A DNA stretch of 64,000 nucleotides from Pagrus major (taxonomy: Eukaryota; Chordata; Actinopteri; Spariformes; Sparidae). Location of the stretch: contig NC_133223.1 in the NCBI RefSeq assembly GCF_040436345.1, positions 20,282,613-20,346,612 of the forward strand. Direction: 5' to 3'. How positions within the stretch are numbered: position 1 is the stretch's first letter; each line of letters begins with the position of its first letter. The notes under the pieces are model-generated. The model searched no databases. It was not told where the DNA came from and saw only the letters and a list, made by a program, of their open reading frames with translations. This document shows, in pieces, positions 19,301 to 31,290 of the stretch. The position numbers were made by a program, and so were the translations under genes.

Positions 19301-22300
19301 AGCCACGTCATGATGGAGCTTCTCACCTTCACATCTCTTTCCACTGTAATTCACAGGTTCCCATCGCAGGACGGCCGTGCACCACAGTGAGAATAAACCA
19401 GCTTAGACTGCTGAATCAGGCAGATCCAGGGCACCCAGTGAGAAAAGTATAGCAGCAGCGTGCTCCTGAATGCGATGCCCTGCCAGCCCTGCCCGCTCTG
19501 CTCAGCTCACACCCTTTCTTTCTAGCGATGCATAATAACGCCAGATGCAAAAAGAGTGAAATTGCAGATTGGTGCGGCCTTATCTCGTCGCGTTTTCATT
19601 TAGAACGTGCCCGTGACTGTCGCCTGGAGTATAAGCTTGTTCTGAAGCTGATAATTGTGCATTCACCACAGGGAGCTTTGCTAGACTGCCTTTTTAATTA
19701 CATCTTTTAATAGGTTTCCAGGCAAACAAATACAAAAGGTCAACGTGCAGTAAGACTGGGCTCAGCTTTTAGATTCACAAACACAAATTGTTTCCATTCT
19801 CTTACCTGTGGAGAAGGACGCCGTGATTACCTGTGACTAAATTTCCTGGCTTGCTTCTCCTATTTCTTATGCAAACATCTTCAGATTCGGCTCGCAGACG
19901 ACACCAAGAAAATTGATGTTGCTGCTTTGACGACCTTCCAGCGTTTTCCACTTAGTCGTAGCTTCGTTAAACCTTTGGCTGAGGAAAATGGGGGGAAAAC
20001 TGGAATTAGATGTAGGTGGAGGCAGCGTTCCCAGCTGGTGACAACATCAGTCCAAGCCTCTCATTAGTGGTAATTAGCTGTGTTTAGTGTCACCGCCAAT
20101 ATGTCATGTCTGATGAGAGCTTTTGCTCACAGCAACACTAGAACCACCTGGTCTGAATATTTTTTTCCTCTCTCTTTATCCTCTGCTAACTGATTACAAT
20201 TACCAGGCAGAGCGATGAATTACTCATTAAGAAAGTCTCAGAGAGCCTAATGAGTTCTGAACAGTCTCGTCTCTGCTCCGGTTCTCTACACGAGAACTTG
20301 TGTAGATACAAGAAAGTGCGGTCTTTCTGTCAGACGTGCTCATCTCGTCTGTCGCACCACGCAGCTGCAGCTCACGACTAGCTCTGAAGGGAAATACGGA
20401 GGCTTATTGGACGCAGCTCTGCAACGTATTGATTCATTTGGTGACCAATTCCAAATGTACCGCAGTGCTGAATCAGAAAAAGCTTCACCTATTATTAAAG
20501 GATCAATACGTTGTCAGCGCAGGCCTGCCCGAGGGGATGTTTTCCGATTGATTGTTCACGTTTGGGAACTCCAGCGCTTCGACCACTCTAACTGCTGTTC
20601 TCTCAGTGACAGAAAAAGGGAAACACTAAACAGAAGTTCAACAAGTTTTCGAAGTGGATCCTTGTAGATTCAAGTCTGTCTCAATAAAACACCACATTCC
20701 CTGTTTGTGTTTCATGCTCGGCAAGGAAACGCAGAAGAGCCTGTTGAGTAAAAAGACTACAACTCTGTAAGACGACAGCGTGATTTGGCAAAGTTAGATT
20801 GCTGTTTTATCTGTAAACTGAATTTCAGAATGCAAATTAATTTCATCTTTCTAAAATACTAAGTTTGAGCAAATGAAAGCTGCAGCAGAGTTGGGACAGA
20901 TCCAGTATCGGTATTCGATGCAAATTCTCCTGACGTAATTCACTTATCAGATATTGGACTGATGACACTGATCCAGATTCCATGCTCTAATTGATTAATT
21001 TTTAATTAGCAATTACACTCTTTGATATTGTCTTATTACTCTTGTCCACTTGATGTGTTCATGTTTTTTAAAACATTAAAGCAGTTGCATTGCAATTTGC
21101 TGCCCTCCACCTTTTTGTATGCGAAGCCTTCGTTACCTGCAGTTCATATAAATTGCTTTGGAATATATTTAATGTTTTTTTTTATGTGTTTCATGAAGCC
21201 AGTAAGCACGTCAGCAGCAGCAGGGGCAACATGCTAACACGTGCCGTCTAGTTGTATCCTCCAGTAACGCGTGTAGTATATGTGATTTGTAATAATATAG
21301 TTTATAATGGCTGAATTCCATTTAGCTGCTTCAGTTTCAGGGTCCTGGTACTGTCGGACTGTCGCGACCTCCTGGGACACTTGAACAGAACAGAACCATT
21401 GTTATAAGTCAAAATGTCTGCCTCATAATCACTGTGGCGGTTCATTTTACAAACACCCCTCAGCTAAAGTACACGACACGCCCTGTTGAGCTCACACTGT
21501 GAATTTTAAATCTGGTTTGAGAATTACAGATTGAATAATTCACTTTTACAGTCAAATGGCTGCAAATCTGAACCTATCCATGAAGGCCTTTACAAGGGTC
21601 GAAGCTTAATGCTCACCATGCATAGGAAAGCAGTCCAGAGGGTTGCATATTTCTCTGCGGTGACAGACTAAACAGTGGATTTCAAACTGGCCGTAAGTCA
21701 AGAACGGCCTGTCGGGTCTGGAGCCGTGAAACGGGAAACAGGAAAGGAGTTTCACATGATGCTGGGTCAGACCGTTCCCCTCCGCTGAAACCTGAAACTT
21801 ATGCTGTCCGCCCCGGCTGCAGCCCCTTTGTTGGACAGATTTAAACACAAAGAGCAGCGGATGTGTGAGCGGATCGTATCCACCGGCCAAATGGGTGCAG
21901 CAGCTGTTGATAGACGACCACAATCTGCTAAAATGATTGTTTTTGTTCACCTGGCTTTTGCCAACATGCTGCTCTGAACTAGCGTGTCGCATTTACGGCG
22001 GGAGAATCTGTTCAGTCTGCACATAAAGACTGCTGGCTCCGGCTCAAACATGCAAAAAAAAAAATCAAACTGAGGGGGCTGTTAATGACTCAGTCTCTGC
22101 TGAGGCTTTGATATAAGCTGATATTAAAACGACATAATCTGTGCGAGACAGTCGTGCCCATTCATCTTGACTTCATGCGGAGTTTGACGACATTAAACCT
22201 CGAGTATTTTCCTCCCAGCTGCAGTCTGTGGAGCGAAAACTCCTTTTCACTCCTTGAAATTTGAAAGGCTGATGGAGGAGCTCTGGGAGAGAGAGTGAGA

Positions 22301-25300
22301 GGCTGAGGTGCTACATGCGGCATTATTCAGAGACTTTCTTCTATATTAAACCAGACTGTGCAGCCGTCGGAGAGCCACAGGCCCAGGAGAGAGCAGGAGA
22401 AGGCAGGCAAGATGGAGACAGGTGTGAGGCGAGGGGCTGGAGCTCCTCATAGCTCCTCCAATCTACTCGTTTCCTCGAGAGAGCGATCTGTCACTGCCTG
22501 TTCCATCACGGTCTCATTAACCTTTTGAACTCTTGATTTTCTCCATAAAACATCTTTCGGCTGTTTATAGCCATCTCTATCTCCTTATGTCAATGCTTAC
22601 ATGAAGCAAAGGTGGTTCTTACACTGGCTAAAATGATTCCTAATATATACTGTAGAGATATTTTGTGATATTTTGCTCAGGTAGGGGGAAAGTCACCTCC
22701 ACTGCTTTTAAACTGTAGATATCCTGAACTGTCGATTTCATTTTTGTAATCAGGAGCTGTTACTTCCTCTTTCGATGTGCAAAACAGCCTCATTTACATC
22801 TCCTACATCCCCCAAAATGCCTTTCATCCGTCCCCCAGTGAACTTGTTGCTTTCAGCGGCATTTAATGATAATGTGATGAAAGGGGAAAAAAAGTGAGGA
22901 GTCACTCGCCGCGCTCAAAGTGCAACATGTCCGGTGGCTGAATATTATTCTGGTCCATTGAGGCTGCTGTCAGAGGGAAACACTGCGCCTGTGTTTCCTC
23001 TGCGGTGGATTTTTCTCAGCATGATTGTAGGTGTAAAGTGGTGGGTCTGCAGAGAAGCTCCTATTTTTGATTCTGAAGCACTGACTCAAAACCCTCACAT
23101 TTACTGCGTCTTTTTATTCCATCAATCTTCGTTACAGCGAGGCTTGGATGTGTCGTGATATCGCGTCATTGATCATGTTTGGCCAGAAGAAGAAAATACG
23201 TCGCAAGACAGCAGAAAGGAAAGTGAGAAATCGAAGATACGTCATTTGCAGCAGTCGAAAGTATTTTCTGTGCATCCGCAGCCTGACACAGTGTTTCCCT
23301 CTGTGCCTTAGAGCGCAATTGCTGTCCCAAAACAATTAAACACCGTGTCACATTTTCCTTTATTGCCACAAACATGGGCACTGATTCAATCCAACATTAA
23401 ACCTTCCTGCAGCTGTAAATGCTAAAATAATCGCCAGAATATATGTACGTTTCTGCAAAACCACAAACACGCTGAAACATTACATCTACGTCTTTATGTT
23501 GCTAATTTATGTCTCTTTAGGTTAAATCTCATGTTGTGACAATGGTGTGCTAATGGTGTGGTCTTGGTTGGGGTTAGGAAAAGATCATGTTTGGCTTAAA
23601 ATACCTGCATTGGTTTCCTCAAACTTGCTGGAGATGTCCTGACTTCTCATCAAAAATACCCGTCATTGTTGCCATAAACACAGCCGGGAATTGTCGTCAG
23701 TTCTCCTTAAAACTAACCAGAGGTGTCACGCTTACACAAATGTTAAACACAGTTGTCCCTCATCAAAACTACCCACCAACTAGCTTAACTTTACCACCGT
23801 TTCCTCCGCCTCCTGGTATGAAAGTCAGGTCATAAACAAGTAATGTGGACGTGATATGAAACGTGTTGCAGAGATGTCAGTATGGTACGTAGCCTGTGAC
23901 ACGTACAACTGTGAGCAAACTGCCAAGATCTTACTCTGGCGACTGGGCTGGTACACACTCACACAACGTGTATAAATCCACCGAAAATAGTCCCCTACAA
24001 ATGGACCATTTCCTCTTCTTTAACTGAGCTAATACTAAAAATAGCAAGTGTGACCTATTTTTAATTATTTTACATCTTCAGTTGAAGCCCATGGGTGTCT
24101 GGCTGGAGTGCCACAGACAGGGTAGGCAGTTCAGAGAGTAGTAGGAAATAAATAATACATTTGTGTCTGTTTTTAAACGGCATAAGCTGGCGATAAGATA
24201 ATGTAACACCTGGTTCACCCTTCTAAGAAACTCGCTCAGCAACTTCAGAAGTGAGGGATGGCTGGATGTCCTCGACTAGTTGGTTGTTTTTCTCTCTTCC
24301 TGAGGACATCTGGTGTTTGTTAGCATGGAAATACAAACACACACAGGGTGCAGAGGCCGCTTAGCAACTGACAGTGTCGTGCGACGGCTCCAACACTGGG
24401 CATCACAGACGGGTCGAGCACAACTGAATATCAATAAAGCTGCACGGACTGTGTTCACTGGCTGTCAGCTAGTGTTTGTATATTTCTTAGTGAACAGTAA
24501 AGCTCGTCTGTCTGGTTGATACATGTGCAGGATAAGATATCTGGCAACCAACTTCTTGACAGGAGTTTAAAATCAAAGGTGCCCTGTTGAGTTTTCCTAA
24601 ATAAAAAAAAGTATGTTTACAATTAATCTGTTAATAATTTGTCTATGAAGTGTCAGAAAACTGTTAAAAATGCCTTCTTCAAGCCTAAAATGACGTCTTC
24701 AAACGTCTTTGTACTTTATGGCTGACACTAAGGGACTAATAAGGGACTACTTTATGTTTTAGTCACATGTCTTTGACTCGACTGTTTGATTCGTATGTGT
24801 GTCTTTAACCAGTAAAGACCCAAAAAAACATAGTTCCCTCCTCAGGTGTTTTTATGAATAACAAACAGGCCGCATACACAACAGTGTTCTTGGATCAACA
24901 GTCTGAACTTCAAAGATGTTCAGTTCACTTTCATGTTTAACACAGAACAGCTTCAGATCCTCATTTCTGACGAAGTAAAACCTGCAAATATATTTGGCTT
25001 TTTTGCTTGACGTATAACTATTACCAAAATAATAGCAGATTAATTTTCTATCTATGAAGATCTAGATGCCACGAATACACTGAAAACAAACTACCTGTTA
25101 TTAACTACGGCCCCACCCGTAGTATCTTTAATAATCCGACTCAGTATTTTAGAGCTGAAAACAGAAGGTTGTGTTTTGCTTAACGTGAGGATTCTCCTCT
25201 TGTCCTTTGTGCCAGACTAAGTCAGATTATCTCACACATGACTCTGTCCTCTGAGGCCGACGATAACGCTGATATCTCTGACTGAGTGCAAACTGAATCT

Positions 25301-28300
25301 GCCTTCTGCAGACACCTTGTAAACCGACAGACAGACAGACTGTGTGAACTCCTTCTGCAGGGCTGTTGAAGACGACCAGTGTTAGCACCGTACGTCTGTC
25401 TGCTTTGTTGTCTGTCTGTGCATCCGTCTGTGCCCCACTATTGCTCTTGGTATTTGAAACTCCAGATGGATGAGTGCAATTAGATGTAATACGCTAAAAA
25501 CTAAATGTCAACACGTTACCTTCTCTGGCTTTAGCTCTCATTTGTTGCTGTTGTCTGCCTGAATGGGCTCATCTCAGTCCCGAACATGGCCCATTGAGCT
25601 TCTCTCATTAAACAGAGGACAGCTACTATTCCCCCTTTTGTCTGTATCGACATTAGCTCCTCTGTTTCGTGTTAATAATGTTTACAGAGTAGACAGACAC
25701 AACGCTTCGGTCACAGCCCCTTTAAATTGCTCCACATGGGTGAATGATGCAGTTTGTTGTCCTATAAAGAGCCGGGCCTCATTACAGACACTTCCCACCT
25801 AATCCTATTTTATTTTAAGTGTCAGATGACATTTAGGATTTTAGGTAGCCTATTACAGAAATGTGTTTCCACACTGCATCTAGGAAAAAAATAATCTAAT
25901 CTTAGGATAGGAGTCACCCTAACAGAAGTAAGGAATCCAAGTTAGGATGGCAGAGATACTGGTGTGAATTTGAAATGACAGGCAAAAATGGCAGCATCAC
26001 TTTTGTTTGGTCTTAGCCAAAGGCTAGTCGTTAGCCCGTTGGAGAAGCTAACATGTTTGTTAGCCTGTTTGGAGAAGCTTACACAGATTTTAGCTTGTTT
26101 GAGAAGTTAACATCGATATTAGCCTGTTGGAGGCACTAACATTGATGTAAGTTTGTTGGAGAAGCTAAAAATTATGTTACCCTGTTGGAGAAGCTAACAT
26201 CGATATTAGCCTGCAGGAGAAGTTATCACTGATGTTAGCTGTGGGAGAAGTTAACATCGATCTTAGCCTTTTTTAGAAGCTAACTCAGATTTTTAGCCTG
26301 TTGGCGAAGCCGATGTTAGCTTTTTATAGAAGCTTACCTCGATATCAGCCTGTTGAAGAGGTTAATATTGATGTTAGAAGCTAACCTGGATGTTAGCCTG
26401 TAGGAGAAGTTATTCTGTTAGCTTTAAGTTTTCCAGACCACATAAATCTGTATCTATCTTCTCCTTCTGACCAGTGACAAGTGAGGAGAGACTGCTGTTG
26501 TCGTGGATACAGGCACCAGCCTTTACATGTTACCACAGAGACAGGCGAGATAAGACGAGTGCAGATTGAAGAATATAAAACTTACAGATATAGTTGGGAT
26601 TTCTTGAGATACGAAGATAGAAGCTGGCCACGAGTTCAGGGAATGCCTCTCTGTAAGAGGTCGATAAGATTTTTCCTATCTTTGAAATGTTAGATAGGCC
26701 GAGCAGTTAGGAAATGTTTGGATAATGGGGCCCCTGGTCCCATAAATGTAGTTCTTCAACATGAATGTTCAGCTGATGTGCTCAAACTGAACAGTCCCAA
26801 CAGCTATTACACTTCCTCTTCATCCCATTCTGCAATGCAAAACAGAGCCTCCTCGCGTCTCTGAAGCGGTTTGATGTGTTCAGTGTAACCTGGGAGAAGA
26901 TTTTTGATTGAATGGATACCCCAGCCAGTGAAAACAAAAGACAAGGACACAGAGTGAGAGGAAGTGATGCGTAGGCCTGTCATCTTCTGTGGTTTCTGCC
27001 TCTCCGGGGAGCCAGTTAAACACACATCTGAGCCACGCCGTTCAGGCGGCGCGGCTCAGAGTTGGAGGCAGTGGGCTGCAAACAATGAGTAACATTTGGG
27101 AGCAGTCATTTTGCACAATCACCAGCAGTACGCGGGTTGCCAGAATGGGAGGCATAATTCACATGGAAGGCGTTTGTAAAAATGTGTGTATGAATATGGC
27201 CACTTTCCACAACGAATTCATGCCCTTTATCTAATGGGGGGATTTATGTGACACCACACAGCGTAACACAGTATATTCTCATACGTTATGATTTAAATCT
27301 TCATGATTTCTGACCTGTAAAGGCTGTTTAAATCTTGTTATTTCAACACTTTTGAAAGTCTTGCATCAGATTCTAAGGGTCAGACATGATTCGCTGCGCT
27401 GGTCTGGATGTCCTGAAATTTAAACTATGTTACACTCTGGCTGCAGCTCTCACAACTCAGATCGGCGGTGGCGAGGCAGGTATTTTCCATCTTTGTGATG
27501 TGTAAATTGCCGCAGCCTCCGTGAAATGACGGATGATAGGTTACCAAAAGAAAAAGTTATTGACTCCTGCCTTCCAACCCACTTTTGGGCATCTTCAAAA
27601 AACTGTGGTCTTGGTCGAGGCCGGCAAAAAACACGTGTTTGTGCGTAGCAAAATTACGATTATAGCTCGCTACAGCGACCCATGAGCAAGGGGTCAGGTG
27701 TGTTTTATGTGATTGGAAGGTAAATGCTTAAATATGCATTGTGACATATATTTGGTATAAACCAAGAGATAACAGAACAGTTGACACAAAGATTCAGGAA
27801 AAACAAGTTGTGAAATTTATTTATTTTTTCCACAGCTAAGCTTGTTTACATGATTACAATTTTCTCCGAAATGCTGCTGCTGGGACTCCTGCCAAATATT
27901 TCCACATGGTGTCATAATGTTTTTGCTATTTTAATTATTTAAACTGTATTTAGTGTTGTTGTTTTTGGCTGCTCTGGGGCAGAGGAAACAAACTCTGAAA
28001 TCAATTATTTAATATTTTCACCTTTTTAACAAGCAGTTCTCTGAAACATCAGGCCGGCGTGGTGCCACGTTATCTTTCACTGCATCCCCATGAATGTTTT
28101 TCACCTCTGCTTTTGGTCTCTTCTAACTCCTGGGGGAAATATCTGACTCTTTATAGCTTCTAAATGCTGCACTATGTTCACCACCTATCTGTGTCTGTCT
28201 GCTGTTTGGTGCTGAGCAGGTAGTATACAGTGGGCTAATCAGAGCTTTTTGCTGAAAACAGCTGCCTGCTGCGGCCCAAAATGACACTCATGAGAGCAGT

Positions 28301-29524
28301 GAGAGCCAAACAGTGGAGATAGAGGCCTGAAAACTAAAACTAATGAGCTGGAAGATGTTACAACTCTCTTTATAGCTGAGGGGATCTGCAGAGAGACACC
28401 TTTCACATGCACATTTGATCCATTGTTAATATTAGAGCTGTAATAGTCTGAAGCCTCGAAGCTTCTTTTATTTGAATTATAAATCAACGTTTGAACGCTG
28501 TGTGTATTTCACAAAGATTAGGCTGCACTGAGCGTCCAGTCACACCGAGGTGCATTGCTAGAAAAGAGTCAGATGGAGGAGTTTGTTCAAGTATTTTTAA
28601 GGGTGATGACGCACATTTGAAGCCTCGTCTTAAACCTCAGAAGAAGCTTCAGATGTAAAAAATGACATTCACTACAGACCCAGTTAATATTAAAATAGTG
28701 GTGATAGCAGCTTTAAAATCAAAAATTGTATCTGTGATTCTCCCCCAGCCCTCTATTTTGTAATTAAGAAACATCTACATAGTTAAAAATGATTTTATGT
28801 TTTTGTCTCTTTTTTCTTCTCCCCTTTAGGCAAGTACGTGTACCAGCCCATGACCAATGTGTGCCAGCTGCCCAGCACAGCTGTGCCGCCTGCTGGGACC
28901 GAGTACAGTAACACCATGGACCTGTCCCTCTCTCTGGCTGAGCGCTTCCTGAAGCTCGCCCCCTGCTTCCAGTCCCCGCCTCACCTGGAGTCGCCCAAGT
29001 ACTGCGTCATCGCGGATCTGTTCGTGGACGACTACATCGTCAAACGCATTAACGGAAAGATGTGCTACGTGCAGCGCCCCCCGCCTCCCTTACCGGAGCC
29101 GCCTCGCCCTCCTACCCCTCCCCCACCGGCTCTCTCTTCGCCTCAGACGCCCGCGAATCCCGCTCAGCGTCGGCAGCCGCCGAAGCCTACGCCGGCGACC
29201 CAACACGCGCCTGCGCCCGCGCCCGTGCAGCCGGTCCAGCAGGTGTACAGTGAACACAAGCACCGCTCCCCCGTGGATAAGATAAAGGGCCCTAAAATGG
29301 ACCACTGCTCCTCTCCATCCAGCTCCGAGGACTCCGGCATCAACGCGCTGGGTCTGCACTACCTGGAGTCCTGCGAGGAGGAGAGCGAGGAGGAGGAGGA
29401 CGACGAGTTGAGCACAGACGGGAACTCCAGCCCCGGCAGCCTCTGGGATCAGGACGACTGTTCTCTGCTGTCCCCCTCCAAGTCTATGATAGAGATCATT
29501 GAAAAGATCGAAACAACTGTGTAA
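15683..29524 (+). CDS. c3orf70: C3orf70-like protein (UPF0524 family), complete two-exon gene
   Basis: Exons 15683-15866 and 28830-29524 join to 879 nt, 292 aa (human about 250). The codon for Cys62 is split by the intron (CAC T|GC AAG). Residues 12-62 are nearly identical to human C3orf70, including KSEKLDEAQAL, PCDGLSICATHSHGKCFKLH and WCCHLGWCHC, a Cys/His-dense block (C34, C40, H43, H45, C48, H52, C54, C55, H56, C60, H61, C62). Further on are a conserved GKMCYVQR segment (about 137-144), a proline-rich stretch (about 145-198) mostly absent from human, DHCSSPSSSEDSGINALG, an acidic run (about 243-255), and the conserved end IEKIETTV. Biochemical function is unknown; zebrafish homologues have been linked to neural development. 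The fish-specific length may mark one of two teleost paralogues (inference). Confidence 0.95.
16329..16385. repeat. (TG)n microsatellite
   Basis: 57 bp of uninterrupted TG dinucleotides (about 28 copies). The Cys/Val and His/Thr reading frames across it are artefacts. Confidence 0.97.
17383..17935 (+). mobile_element. Diverged transposon copy (GGGCTGCAACTAAT family)
   Basis: Starts with GGCTGCAACTCGTCGAAC. It has core blocks at about 17510-17720 (CTCTATAAAATGTCATAAAA, GATGACGTCCTCAGATGTCT, ACAACCCAAAGATATTCAG, AAGAAGCTGGAATCAGA) and a right part with ATTAATCGATTAATGG. Its internal block order matches the copy at 13403. Confidence 0.65.
18590..22900 (+). other. Repeat-poor intron segment of C3orf70, candidate regulatory landscape
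   Basis: About 4.3 kb with little low-complexity sequence and no repeat family I recognise, in contrast to both flanks. No splice-competent coding exon is recognised. It may hold conserved non-coding elements for the neighbouring developmental gene, but only alignment could show that. Confidence 0.3.
23560..23750. repeat. Degenerate minisatellite related to the array at 37511
   Basis: Contains GGCTTAAAATACCTGCATTGG, then imperfect copies of a roughly 60-bp unit: CTTGCTGGAGATGTCCTGACTT, then AAATACCCGTCATTGTTGCC, then CCAGAGGTGTCACG. The motifs match TTTAAAATACCTGTTTTGG and GCTGGAGATACTCTGACTTC at 37531-37590. Confidence 0.5.
24608..25060 (+). mobile_element. Fragmented transposon copy (GGGCTGCAACTAAT family) with an insertion
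   Basis: The left part at about 24620-24715 has ACAATTAATCTGTTAATAA, TCTATGAAGTGTCAGAAAAC and AAAATGACGTCTTCAAACGT. The right part at about 24912-25050 has TCAAAGATGTTCAGTTCAC and CAGATTAATTTTCTATCTATG. The two are separated by about 190 bp that is absent from other copies. Confidence 0.5.
26030..26422. repeat. Minisatellite with a roughly 33-bp unit containing a GTTAGC/GCTAAC dyad
   Basis: About 12 degenerate copies of a unit close to AGCCTGTTGGAGAAGCTAAC followed by ATCGATATT. Within the unit, TTAGC and GCTAA are inverted, so each copy (or adjacent pair) can fold into a small hairpin. Copies vary in length and several are partly deleted. Confidence 0.85.
28830..29524 (+). CDS. c3orf70: C3orf70 exon 2 (proline-rich and acidic C-terminal part)
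   Basis: The acceptor TTCTCCCCTTTAG ends at 28829 and the stop TAA is at 29522-29524. The exon starts with GC, completing Cys62, then AAG TAC GTG (KYVYQPM). GC content jumps relative to the flanking intron. The antisense frame across 29090-29575 is a composition shadow of the proline codons. Confidence 0.95.
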
Positions 29525-31290
29525 CCGACACGACGTCGACTCCACAGGACAGCGTCGTATGACTGAGAATAACACTCGACAAACAAAGGATTTATTCTAC
29601 ATGGACCAAGAGGACACAAGCCTCCTCGTCTGCAGGGCTCGTTTGGAGTTTGTTTTCCTGCAGGTGGTCGAGGACTGCACTCGCACACAGCCTCCTCCTC
29701 CTGTCCACACCCCCTGCATGGAGTGAATCTCTACAAGTTATTACAATACATGAACAAAGAAAGCACAGGAATATCAAGCACATGCACAGTGGACCAAACG
29801 GACCCAGTTACCTTTACGTGGTAAATTATACAGTGAAAACTACAAAAGGAATCTATAGTAGGTGCACGTCCATGAGAGGGAAGACTTCTTCTGAGACTTC
29901 TCTTCAGCTATATATTACTGGAGCTCAATTATGTAGGAAACAAAAGGTGGTATGAGTAGGTCTCTGTGATAATGAGCAGTTAGGTAATTCTTAGTGTTCT
30001 CCAGTCGTCAATCTGGCAGCAATTCAAAATTTAAATGGCAGATAAGCCTTCAATTTCTTGTTCTCCGGTCAGTGGCTCCACCCACACATTTTAGTAATTC
30101 TGCCACTCCTGCATCACAAGTACAAGGCCAGCTACCTCTCACAGGGCCTGAAGCACATCACAGCCTTTTTACCCGTTAATTACTCAGCTCCGAGCTGTAG
30201 GGACGCACACCTGCTTTTGTCGCGTTTAATAACACAGTTTGTCTGCACTTTACTGACACCAACACGAGCAGTAGGCAGTAGGTAGGTCAGTGTTCGACAA
30301 TCAAGAGTTACACAGAAGCACATTCCTAGACTGTACCTGCCAGCGAGAACCAATGATAAATAATTAATCAGACGTTAACACGTTGTTTCAGGCCACCTTT
30401 TCTGGTCCGAACCGAAGTGCTGTTCAAGGTCAAATGAGATGTTAAGCAAAACACGACTTGTATTGACCTCTATTAGCAGCCAAGAAATTAAATAGCATGG
30501 AGGTGTCCCTGGCAGAGCTACAGCGACAGAAGTATGAGTCACGTTGTCACAGCAGCAACTATAAAACACCTAGTGAAGAGGGAATATATCTAATATATAT
30601 ATATATATATACATACATATAAACATATATAATAATAAAACTGCATTGTTATTTGCTTTTCGGGCTTGACGGTGAAATGTCTTGTGATGCCAGCTGAAAG
30701 AGAAAGGTGCACAGGGAAGGATAGACTAATGATTATGTGGTTATTTGTGCTAGAGGGCATAAAAATGTCACCTAATGCTCCTTTAAAGGGAGAATACAGT
30801 ATGGGATAGATTGCTGAATAGGTGTTGTGATGTTGTGATGGACACGATGTTATAAGAAATACACGCAAATATAAAAATTAGTGAGACGGCCCCTTATTAG
30901 TCAGTTAGTCAAATGAAGATGGGCTGGGTCTTTTTAATTTTTCTTCCTATGTTTAGACTTATTTCCTGGAGCGTTCTCTGCAAAAAATCACTCAAATATT
31001 CAGTATGTATCGCTACAATGCTACACTAGATGTTGAAAAAAGTAATCTTGCATGACTGCATTCCTTTGCAGAGATCCCTCATGTCAACAACCAATTTAAC
31101 AAGAATTGTGATTCAGAAATGGGGACAAATCCTGTATCTGTTACTCAAATAAAAATGTTTTTTATTCAGGGACAGCCCTTGACATTACACTGAACACAGT
31201 CCCTCTTAATGCAGTTTAAAACATGTCTTTTGTTCTTATTATTGTTATATTATTTTCATATGAATAAATCTTAATGAAACTCACTTTTCT
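29525..31290 (+). other. Probable C3orf70 3' UTR
   Basis: Unique-looking AT-rich sequence after the stop. Candidate polyadenylation signals AATAAA occur at 30634-30639, 31148-31153 and 31263-31268; the human gene also has a multi-kilobase 3' UTR. An (AT)n stretch sits at about 30592-30630. The true end is undetermined. Confidence 0.45.

Larger units (their letters stand above)
22900..28829 (+). other. C3orf70 intron, 3' part
   Basis: Holds minisatellite-like sequence at 23560-23750, a transposon fragment at about 24608-25060, a short GACAGACAGACAGAC run at about 25328 and a minisatellite at 26030-26422. The remaining sequence up to the acceptor shows nothing I can identify. Confidence 0.45.

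Noticed and set aside
21606..21992. 128-codon minus-strand frame in the C3orf70 intron
   Set aside because: No domain or homologue recognised and no supporting splice structure.
29090..29575. 161-codon minus-strand frame over C3orf70 exon 2
   Set aside because: It arises from antisense reading of proline and acidic codons (Gly/Arg/Leu runs); no independent start context or domain.
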